Below are positions 47,816-59,800 of a stretch of DNA of 64,000 nt, one piece after another (positions within the stretch are counted from its first letter, which is position 1; each line of letters begins with the position of its first letter). The DNA lies in contig OY821748.1 in assembly GCA_963682055.1 (NCBI GenBank), forward strand, positions 32,471,661 to 32,535,660. The letters are read 5' to 3'. The notes below the pieces were generated by a model. The model ran no database searches. It had not been told where the DNA came from and was given only the letters and a program-made list of their open reading frames with translations. The position numbers were made by a program, and so were the translations under genes. This stretch comes from Primula veris (Eukaryota; Streptophyta; Magnoliopsida; Ericales; Primulaceae).

Positions 47816-50800
47816 ATGAACAAACCTATTTTAATTACGAATTTAATAATATTAATATTACTCCAATTCTTCCTCACAGTTTCCGCAATCAGGTAATTTC
47901 TCACGAATCATTTATCAGATTTTCGATGTTATTATTATTATTATTATTATTATTGTTCCTAATAGTACTAGTTGTTATTTTTTGGTTGATCTGTGGTTTT
48001 GTTGGGTTTTTAACAGATTAGATGATAGCCTTGTCGAAAGACGTAGTTGCAGGACTACAGTTCAAGGCAGATTCTTGCTTTCTGATGATTATGGTGTGTT
48101 TAAATCACTCTTTTTTTATTTTATTTTGTTTTGTTTTGACATGTTTTAACTTTAGACATTATTTTGTTAATTTTTATACCGATGAAATTGTTGGACTCGG
48201 TGGCGAAACTAGGATTCCTAGTATCGAAAGGCTTAAATTCTACCGAGTATTATTTTAAGAGAAAATCAATTGTTTTTGTTAAGAATAGATTTTCTCTTAA
48301 AATTAGGTGCTGCAGCCCTTTCAATCTTTTTTATTTTATTTTGACATTTTTTAAATTCTAATCATAATTGTGTTAATTGTCATTACTGATGAAACTCTTG
48401 GACTCGGTGGCGGAACTAGGATTCTTTATTCTTGTATGGGTTTATTTTATTCGGGGCTGAATTGTTTTATTCTGGGTACTCAAAAGGCTAAATCTTTTTT
48501 TGTTTTTTTTGTTGAGATACATTGTTAAAAATCGGTTTTTTCTTATTACGGGGGTGTTTTAGCTCCTTTCATCGTACTCCGGTGAATTTTGTACCGATAG
48601 TGAAATTGTCCGCTCGTGAAACTCGTGGAAGCACAAGTTTATAGGAAGTTCTCTTATAAGTAGAAAACTTGCAAAAATTAAAAATCAAATCGCGTTTAGG
48701 GCTGAGTTTCGTGCGTTGTTATTATGCGGGGTGTTGAAAGTCTAAAGTTAATATCTTTTTGCTATAGACATTGTAAAAAGTGGTTTTTTAATTATTTTAA
48801 TATGGGGCTGTTGCAACCCCTTTTAGCCCACTCGTAGTTGCAATTTATGAACTTTCCACCTGTGAAACTCATAGCGGTTTTAGTTTCTAGGAAGTTATCT
48901 TACTAGTAGGAAACTTTGTAAGAACAAGAAATAAATTGCGTTTGCGATGCAGGAGCATAATATCAATTGATCAGTTGTTTCCTTTTTAATAATTTGGTAT
49001 GACAGATTTTATTCCTGTTCCATATGGAATTAGGATTCTAGGGGTTTCCATAGACTATTATAAATAGTCCTTGATATGTTTCAGAAAAGACACTTCTTTT
49101 TGATATATTATATTTCATATTCTCAGAGTTCTTTTAACTCTTGTTGCCGCTGGCTATTTTTCCCTTTGCAATACTAATGTTCTAAAAAGGTGCAAATGTT
49201 AAGCTGATCAACCAAGTGCACCTCAACAGATAAGCAAATAGGAAAAAATAAGTAGAGATAAAAGATGCAATTGAGTGAGCTCTTAATGACATCTTTTATA
49301 ATGCTAAGACTTCATAGTGGTGCTAAATTTTATTGTTCAAATTTTACGCTCACCTCTCTATCTAAATCTACATATGTTTTCTTATTATTGTTTTCTGATT
49401 TTCAACTAAATTCATACATGATAGGTATAGCGTGATGATGTGATTATCTATAATGTTGTCCATTGCTGTTCTCAAATGGTCATGCTTACTGTTTCCCATT
49501 TCTTTACTGTACCTATCTTGTTTTTAACACAAACGATGGTAGTCATTTCTCTAGGTACCTATTGGCGTGTGTATAATGTAGGTGCTATATTTTTCAAATC
49601 TTTACTGACAACTTGTTGCCTGATCCGATTGTGTACATAGGGTATATTTTCTACACATTGGGAGAAATGAAGTTCAATTTGTAAGCACACCATACTAAAT
49701 GAGGCCTATATAACTCTTGTTCTGTTCATTAGAAACAAAGAAAGCTCATTGCAAGCTCTTATCAAGCATCTTGGGAGAGAATTTCTCACCCGCATATAGT
49801 GGAAATTAGGGTATAGTTTGAAAGCTGCTCCATATTTTATGGATGTCACACCCTAAATTGTACAAGTCCAAACTTGGGCAAGAACTTAATGTCTTGAGCA
49901 AAACAGTTTTGAGTGATTGTTGAGAGTGTGATAGTAATATAGTATATGTGTTTTTAGTGCTTGACAGCAATATGCCCATATAACACAATTCATACTTACA
50001 TGTCTGTAACAATTGTAAATGAGCAAAACCGTTTATGTCAATAAAGATAAGAATTGCAATGGAACTTAATTAGGGTAAATTTCCCATTCATGTACTTTTT
50101 TATTGGGTTCACTCATATCCTAAAATAGGATACGAGTGAACCAAACTTAAAACCAAATCATCTTCAAACATTGCACTGTACCAAACTGACCCGTTCTAGT
50201 TGGGTATATCACCACTGTAATGATGATACTTACTTTTCAAACAATTTAAGTGTTAGGTCTGAACTGAGGCTACAAAGCAAGTGTAGCTGTATACAAACAC
50301 CAGTTTTCACCAGTTTGGAGGGGTGGTAACTTGATCATCGTACCCTCTCTCCCTTGACTTTTATGTGTAAGAACTATGTAAGTATCGGTGCTGATTTTTG
50401 TATATAGACCAGTTGGCAAAAGTACACCTATGACCTATACCAGTGTGAAACTCAGCCTCTGTATTAATCACACATCAATATTTTAAGCTAGTGTTGTTTA
50501 TACACTTTAGGTTCCCTCCACTTAGTATCTACTATCTAGTTTTTTAGGGTGAGTTCTCCTAATCTATGTTACGGCGATCCATACACTTTTCATTTTGGAG
50601 CTTCTTTTTAAATTGATGAGCATCGGATCTTGTCAACTAGGGTTGTGGTTAGTTGTTTAGGATTAGTTATTGGTACTTTCTATGGTTATTACACACACAC
50701 ACACATATTTATATATATATTAATTCTACATATACATAAATATACAGTTAAGCTGTATGTTCTCGTTTAAAAAATAATAATAATCTGGTGCTCTATCAAA

Positions 50801-53800
50801 TTTACAAAGAGTATTAGGAGAACAATTTCAAAAAAATGGGAGCATTTTGATAGGCGTAATAAAATAAGAATATTGTATGATTTTTTTGCACGGGGAATAT
50901 AAAATCTAGATTGACTCTCTCCTCGCAGTAGTAACTTCGGTTAGAAGCTCTTTATCGCTAAGGTGGTACAAAAACCTGAATCATATTATTGTGACATGAT
51001 TCCTTTTTGTTGCTTTAAATAAAATCATATCCTGGGCGTACAGCCCTACTGCAATTTTATATACCCATTGACCACTTCAGCTTCTCATTTTCGTTGAGTT
51101 TTTGTTCTTTTATATTGGATAGTAAGAAGAGGCTTGTGGCTTAAGCTATCAACCTGTAGTCACTTAATATCTTTTAAAATCTCAGCTCTTAATGTTTAGC
51201 CATTCGCAATTTTCACTTATCTATAGTTGCGTCTGGTCGTACTGCTGGTGTGTTGAAACTAAGTCTATTGATTGGTATATACACATTTATGTATGTATAT
51301 ATATACTGCTTTACTGCAATTCCGAGAATGCAAATCACTTGACATTTCGATTCCAGGATGTTGCTTCTCCAGAAGTACCAGAACTTATTTATGCTCCATC
51401 TGGATCAAACAATCATCTTGCTATTCCAATTTCTTGTCTTTTTGATTAGTCTTCAATGGTTCCAATTCTTTATATTAGTTGAAGCTCTTATTTTTCTTGA
51501 TGGGTATTAATGGTCCACTTATTTCAATTGCAGGTTATGTATGCGATGCACTATCCTTGGATCCAAATTCTCGTTGCTGCCCTTTAAAAGGAAAACAATT
51601 TGCTTGTCAGTGAGTTATCTTTTAAATATGAATGTGATACTCTTTGTTTCAATTAGAAATGTGATTTATATTGAGAACATGCTTTTTCCCATGTTGTAGG
51701 GGATGCAATCTTGCTTCTCAGTGCTGCAACTCATATGAATTTTGTGTTTCATGCTGTCAGAACCCTGCAAAAGTATATAATCGACACCCAATTTAGATAT
51801 TACTGATACTTTTTTAGTCTTAAAACTAAATCTTGACAGCAGGCTAGAAAATACGAACTTAATGGTTTTATTTCATGGTATTTTGTATTTCCACAGACCC
51901 GAAAGGAATTAGCATTGAAGGTGAAGATAGCAAAGCCAGTAACTGCAGGTATCTTATTGCTATGGATTTCACTGTTATGTGGAAGAGATGTATTTGGAAT
52001 GATTTGTAGAGTAAATGTGTGATTCTTGAGGGTATAATCCTGTGATTGCTTAAATTCATGGTCCTCATGGATCTTACATGAATAGATAGAGAAATTAGAT
52101 TTAATTATTTTTGTCTAGTCTATTCAGCATATTGTACTCTTTGATCAGTCTACCTAGCTCTTAGCTTTCAAAACTGTATAAAAACTAGGATAAGAAAGTT
52201 GAACATCTCTCTGTACATTTTCATAGGCCTCATCTGTTTTTCTCATTTTAACATATAGAAGTATGAAAATTGAAATGGCATTCGCTCTTTGACAGGGACC
52301 TATTCAAGCGTTTTTGATTACTGTGCGGGGAGATGTCGTCATAATTCTGAAAGTGTGGTATGTTTTGCCAAATTTAGTTTCATCTAAAATTTGCGAGTGG
52401 ACAATTCCATTTATAAGGAATTACTGTTACTACGGTTTGTGTGATGCAGTGCAATTAAATATGCCCAAAGTAAAGGGTCACATTATATGTTGACTAAGGC
52501 TGTGGCTTAAAATGAGTTACTTGTCGTAATAGGTTCTTTTATGGTACTATAATAAGAGTTGGAGTAACTGGTGGGAACTCATCCCTCAATTGTAGAATAC
52601 AATATACAATAGTGCATACTGCATATCTAACCTATGTTTAAAGGATTCTTTGAGTTACATGGCAATCTTTCATTTGGCATGCCATTATGTAACTGGTTTC
52701 TTTTTTAAAATTGGGTATTAAAGCCGTTAATTTTGTTGATTTTGGAAATTAGGTGTAAGTAATTTGAAATAAAGATGTATTATTTTCTGATCTTAGAGCT
52801 GTACATATGTAGCCTTATATATAGGCTGATACAAAGCTACAATAAATGCCCCCACCAACTATTAGCTAACACTAACTAAATACCAATGTTTTAAATAGCG
52901 TTATCGCTAGCATAGCGTTTTTTCGAGAGAAACGCTAAAAGCGCAAATAGCGTAGCTACGTAGCGCTTTGCGGTGTGATTTTTTTTGCCTATATATAACA
53001 ATATAGAACTATAGTCATACAATTTATACTAATTATGTTAACAAAATTAAAAGTTAAAAACAACAGACATTTAATTAAGCAAATACATAATCCAAAACAA
53101 CAAAATTATAATCTCGCAAATATATTATCCAATATAAGTGCTAGAGTGGAAACTAATAGTAAGACGAGTCATATTTAGCGTTCGAAATTATCCAATATAA
53201 CATAGTTTTGTTTGCTACCCCAATTTCATATATAATTAATCATGTGAACCGTATCAATCTTGCATACATGGGGGATCGAAAAAAACTTTGAATTAGTGGT
53301 GGTTTTTTGTGTAAGAAAGAGAGACATGTTTGGTTAAAAGAATCTGATGTTTTTTTAAGTATTTGGGGATAAATGTGTTTTTTTGATATATTAATTACTA
53401 TAGAGGAGAATTTGTGACATGTTATTTACTATTGGGGCGAATATGTGACATGTTATTAACTATAGGGGCGAATTGTGACATGTTATTTACTATAGGGACC
53501 AGTCTAATAATAACGCTACCAGTCCAATCTTTTATTTTTTAAAAACTCGTTATTTACGCTACCGGTCCAATAATTTCCTGCTTTTTGCGCTTTTAGTCCC
53601 AATAGCACGATTTTTAAAACATTGCTAAATACTACAACCTACTAACAACAATCTTAATTAATACTAACAGCTATTATTTTCTGATAATATTACAAAATAA
53701 AAATGTTTATCACATTTTCTACACTCCCCCTTAAGCTGGTGAAAAGGTATTTTCCATTCCCTGCTTGGAAACGACATTTTGAAAGCCGAAGTACTCAGAC

Positions 53801-56800
53801 CCTTAGTGAGCACATCTGTAAGTTGCTTATGTGTAGGCACGTTAGGTGTAGAGATCAACCCACTTTCCTGCTTCTCTTTGATGAAATGTCTATCGATCTC
53901 AATGTGTTTCGTTCGGTCATGTTGTACTGGATTGTGTGCTATGTTGATTGCTGACTTATTATCACAATAGAGTCTCATTGGACCATCACACTTAATCTTC
54001 AAGTCATTCAAGATGATCCTTAACCAAAGCAGCTCGCACACACCCTGCGCCATTGCTCGAAATTCAGCCTCCGCACTAGACCGTGCTACCACGTTTTGTT
54101 TTTTGCTTCTTCATGTCACCAGATTTCCACCAAGAAAGGTACAGTACCCCGAAGTTGACCTCCTGTCAACAACTGAACCTGCATAGTCTGCATCCTTGTA
54201 CGCGTCAAGTGATAAATTTGTATTCCTTTTAAACAAGATTCCTTTACCTGGTGTTCCTTTAAGATAATGTAACACTCGGTAAGCTGCTTGTAGATGAATT
54301 TCTTTAGGATTGTGCATAAATTGACTAATCACACACTGCATAAGCAATATCCGGATGTGTGTGAGACAAATATATGAGTCTTCCTACCAGACGTTGGTAC
54401 ATTTCTTTGTTAATCGTAATGTCCTCATCTGTTTCTCCAAGTTTGTGATTAGGATCTATCGGAGTACTTGCAGACTTGCATCCCGTCTTGCCGGTTTCTA
54501 TTAAAAGATCGGTAATATACTTTTGTTGGGAGATAAATATACCATGCCTAGAATGAGCCACTTCAATTCCAAGAAAATACTTCAGTCTCCCTAGCGCCTT
54601 GATCTCAAACTCCTTGGCCAAACACTTCCCTAAAATTTGTCTTTCTTTATCATCATTTTCCGTCACTATTATGTCACCCCCCCTGAGTGAGAGTGTTTAA
54701 TGAACAGTTTATGGTCCCCTTGACTTTGTTTATACCCCATAGCTATCATTACTCTTGTAAATCTGCCAAACCAGCCCCGCGGAGACTGTTTTAGTCCATA
54801 TAAGGCCTTCTTTAACTTGCACACTGTATGCGCAGACAAGTTATTTTCATACCCTGGTGGAATTTCCGTATAGATTTCTTCATTCAGTTCTCCGTTAAAA
54901 ATGCATTCTTTACATCAAATTGCTGTAAATCCCAGCTTAAGTTAGCCGCTAATGATAACAAAATTCTTACGGTGTTCATTTTTGCAACCGGGGCATAGGT
55001 TTCCAAATAATCAATCCCATAGGTTTGCGTATATCCTTTGGCAACTAGTCTCGCCTTATATCTCTCTATTGATCCGTCCGCTCTATACTTCACTGTATAA
55101 ACCCAACGATAACCCACCACCTTCTTTCCTACAGGCAACTTGACTAAATCCCAAGTTTTGTTTTTTTCTAATGCTTCCATTTCGACATTCATAGCTTGTT
55201 TTCATTTCTCATTTGATAAAGCTTCAGATAAAGTGATAGGAATAGCAGTTTTGTTTAAGTTAACAAGTAAACCTTTATGTGATGGTGAAAATTTCTTGAA
55301 TGAAACAAAACGGAAAAGAGGATACATGGGTCGTTTTGGAGTTTTTTGCCAAAATAGGCTACTTGGGACTGAAAAATCCCAGAATGGGCTACCTTTCTTT
55401 AAAATTCCCAAAATGGTCTACTTCTTTATCTTCGTTAATTGAATTGACGAAGTTTTAAAAAATTTCACAGAACTTCGTTAATTCAATTGACGAAGTTCTG
55501 TGAAATTATATTTAAATATTACTTTTTGAATTTCGCAGAAAACGATCGGTCGTTTTCTGAAAAACGATCGGTCGTTTTTATCATGAACTCACTGGAACAA
55601 TTTGGACCAAAAACGATCGGTCGTTTTTGCCATTTCGATCAGTCATTTTTCAAAAATACTTCCTTAATACACGTTATTTTCTAAATTATTTAATGAACTA
55701 CATAACATTTCCCATAGTTTTGATGAAGTTTTATTTAACCTGAAAGTTTTTAAATAAATTGATTGTACTGTTGTGTTTTGTAAAATCGATGTTTAACTGA
55801 TTTAGTCTCAAATTAAATGAACATGATTTGTAGAGATGCTAGAATTTATCCATTTATGGATAAATATAATGAATGGGTTTATTGTATGTTTTTTCATCAT
55901 TTGAGTTACTTTCATCACATATTCAAATTAAGGGATTTTAAGTACCTATAGTTGATGAAAGTAAAATTTAATTTGCCACATTATTAAACAGTGAGTGGGT
56001 CAATAGTGTTGATAATATTCTTTTCATCATTTTTAAATTATATCAGCCCGTTATGATATAAGTTATTTTTGTCACACATTTGAATCAAGGGAATTTAACA
56101 TGTGGTTGAAAGTATATATAGATCAGATAGAATTCTAGTCCAAAATGTGTATTTTTGATGCAAATAGTTAAATAGAGGAGAATACAAACAAGATTGTCAC
56201 AATCTGCACAATCAAACAAGTATTTCTGAAAAACGACCGATCGTTTTTCAGAAAACGACCGATCGTTTTCTGCGAAATTCAAAAAGTAATATTTAAATAT
56301 AATTTCACAGAACTTCGTCAATTGAATTAACAAAGTTCTGTGAAATTTTTTAAAACTTCGTCAATTCAATTAACGAAGATAAAAAAGTAGACCATTTTGG
56401 GAATTTTAAAGAAAGGTAGCCCATTCTGGGATTTTTCAGTCCCAAGTAGCCTATTTTGGCAAAAAACTCGTCGTTTTGTGCATTCTCTAGTTCCTTTTCT
56501 AACAGCGATAGGAAAATCCTGGTCATTGTAATTCACAATAGGTTCGGACTCATTTTGCAATGATGGTTTATAACTTGTTACCTCATTCTCAAAATTCGGA
56601 TTGGACTCCTGGACATGCACATGTTCAGGAACAACCGTCTTTTTCCTTGAATACACTTTTCCTTTTCCCTATCTTACATCATCAAGAGCTGGATTTGGAT
56701 TTTCTGCTATAGAGGGGGATGGAGATGACGAAAACGAGTCTAGTTGGAGACCTGGAGTTAATGGAGGAAGTGAGGACGATGTTGAAACTGGTTGAGAATT

Positions 56801-59800
56801 AGAATTTGAGTAAGGAAGTGAGGATGACGGGAGTAGACAAGAGTGACAAAGTCTTGGTCTTCCTTATCTTCAATTACGGAATTCTCCCCCTGAAGATATG
56901 TTGTGAAGAAGTAGGAACCTTTTTCATTAAAGATAACATCAACCGAAACATAAATTTTTTTAGACGGAAGATGATAACACTTATTTTTGAGTAGAGGAAT
57001 AACCGACAAATACACATTTTAATGCGTTGGGATCAAGTTTTCCTCTATTTTGACTATGAACATGGACAAAAGAAACACATCCAAATATTCTAGGAATAAG
57101 ATTGTTTGTTGTTTTTAAATCAGGATAGAATGTAGAAAGTACTTGCATAGGGTTTTTGAAACCTAAGACTCTAGAGGGCAAACTATTGATAAGATGCGTG
57201 GCTGTTAGAACGGCTTCTCCCCAAAAAGTTTTTGGAATATTTTTTTGAAACATTAAGGCTCGAGTTGGCTTGAGAAGGTGACCGTTTTTCCGTTCAGCTA
57301 CCCCATTCTGTTGTGGGGCATATACGCAAGACGACTCATGTATTATTCCTTCTTTTTGAAAAAATGGAATTAGGACTTGGTTGAAATAGTCTGTAGCATT
57401 GTCTGATCGAAACCGTTTGATATTGACACCGAATTGATTTTTTACCATGGAGTGAAAACTAGGGAGAACGTTATTGACATCAGATTTATTTTTAAGTAAG
57501 AAAATCCAGGTAACACGAGTACAATCATCAATAAATGACACAAACCAACGTGCTCTAGAAACATTAGGGTTAGTAGATGGACCCCAAATATCACTATGAA
57601 TAAGGTAAAAAGGTGTAGAACTTCTTTTATCATTAATTGGAAACGAAACACGTTTGTGTTTAGCAAGTTCACACACTTCACAATGAAAATTCTTAACTTC
57701 TAAATTTTCAAACAATGAGGGAAACAAAATTTTGATAATTCTAAATGATGGATGTCCTAGTCGACGATGATGAATCCAAACTTTTTCTTTATTGGATGAC
57801 AAACATTCAGAAACAAAGGAAGTCGATAAATTGCTCTTGTTGATGTTTAAATTGTCAAGTGATGTCCAATCGTCCTCCTCGAATGCTTTTCCTGAAACAC
57901 ACATTGATTATGATAAAAAACAACAGTGCAGTTTAAATCTCGAGTGAGCTTTTGGACAGAAATAAGATTAGTAGATAATTTAGGAACATGAACATTTTTT
58001 AACATAAAAAATGGGCTGATTTTGACATCTCCTACACGTGCTACAGTACTCAAAGAACCATTTGCCGTGGCTACTTTTCTATTACTTGAACATGGTGTGT
58101 ATTTGCAAAAAATATGTGATGAATGGGTCATATGGTCTGTAGCTCCGGAGTCTAAGATCCATGAATCGGGAAAATACTTTATCTGAGATACTTAATCCAA
58201 TGGAGATAGGAAACTCACCTGCATATGCCAATGAACAACTATCTGAAGACTTATCAAGGTTGCCAATAAGGGATCTCAACTTTTCGACCTCCTCTTGGTT
58301 AAAAGCGAATGTCTCGTGTACTGTTGCATCATTTTGTTTAGTTGCAGCTATATGGGCCTGACCATTGTTTCTTATATGTTCGCTCTTTTGTCCCAATTCT
58401 CGGCTCTGAGGTTTTCCGTGGAGCTTCCAACACCGATCTCGAGTATGGCGTGTTCTCTTACAAAAAGTTCAATACAGGTTATCTTTGTTGTCCTGATTCT
58501 GGAATCGTGATTGATCAGGTCTTTCAGCGATCAATGCTTTGTAGTCATTATTTATTTCACTTGCTACCATAGCCGAGCTGTCCAAATTATGTGGCTCGAG
58601 CATCACTCTTTGACTTTCCTCACTACGAATTAGTGCCTCCACTTCATTAAAGCTAGGGAGTTCTTGCTTACCAAGTATTTGAACTCTCACTTGATCAAGT
58701 TTCAAATTCAGTCCGACAAGAAAATCATAGATCCTATCTTGTTCAATAAATTTTTTCAAAACAGCAGCATCTTCAGAACAATGGGTTTTGTTCACTCTAT
58801 AATGATCAAGTTCTTGCCATAGGGATTTTAATTCGTTCGTATATTCAGTCACATACTTGCTCCTTGTTTAACAGCAATAGTCTACATCTTCACGTCATAT
58901 ACTTGTGCCGCATCTTGAGCTTTGGAGTATGTCTGATGAAGTGCATCCCAAATGTCCTTGGCAGTGGTCAAGAACATGCATGTTCCGCTCTTCATCCCAT
59001 GCTTCGAATCGAGCATCGCCTGGTTTTGGCCCTGTTCCTGTGAGATGACTCATCTTCCCCTTTCCTTTAAGTATGGTGCGAATAAGCTGTGACCATTTCA
59101 GATAATTCTTTCCATCTCACAGCTAATTGAGGCCGAACAATCTCCTCTGATTGTGATGGAATCTCTGGCATTTTTCGAGTTATAGATTCAGCAATAAAGG
59201 CTGACAAAGAACACCAGCACGGAAGGGCTTGTGTAATAAAGAAAAAAAAAAGATCAGAGGTTGAGCAGTAAGAAGGTGAAGACATATCACCTAAAAAAAT
59301 GCCTAGGAGCCTAATTCGGCTCTGATACCATGTTGATTTAGGAAATTAGGTGTAAGTAATTTGAAATAAAGAGAAAATTAAGTGTATAGGCTAATACAAA
59401 GCTACAATAAATGCCCCCACCAACTACTAGCTAACACACTAACTAAATACTACAACCTACTAACAACAACCTTAATTAATACGAACAGGTATTATTTTCT
59501 GATAATATTACAAAATAAAAATGTTTATCACATTTTCCACAAATTTTAGTAATAAAAGATGCATTTTTTGTCAGCTTTGAAGTTCTTGATAATGAGACTT
59601 ATAAATGCGACATTACTTTTTAACGATATTCATTGCATTTCTGTTGACTATTTCAGGTTCATGAAAATGCTTACGTTAGTGATTTTCATCACTGTTTTTC
59701 TCTTCCATCAAATTCCACAGGTAAGGATTTTTGAGAGGTTGTGATAATACTGGGTTCGCGTTGTCACTGAATGATTGTCACGAGATAACAACTTATCATT

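Larger units (their letters stand above)
52734..59541 (-). mobile_element. Decayed Copia LTR retrotransposon in intron 6 of the SPRING homologue
   Basis: LTRs lie at 52734-53723 (carrying a 741-bp hAT insert) and 59331-59541 (211 bp); both begin TGTTGATTT(T/A)GGAAATTAGG and end ATTTT(C)(T/C)(A/C)ACA. AATTT at 52729-52733 and 59542-59546 is an exact 5-bp target duplication. The primer-binding site beside the right LTR shows minus orientation. Gag, protease, integrase, reverse transcriptase and RNase H follow in Copia order but with stops, frameshifts and a 1.1-kb Mutator-like insert. The element opposes the host gene. Confidence 0.96.
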
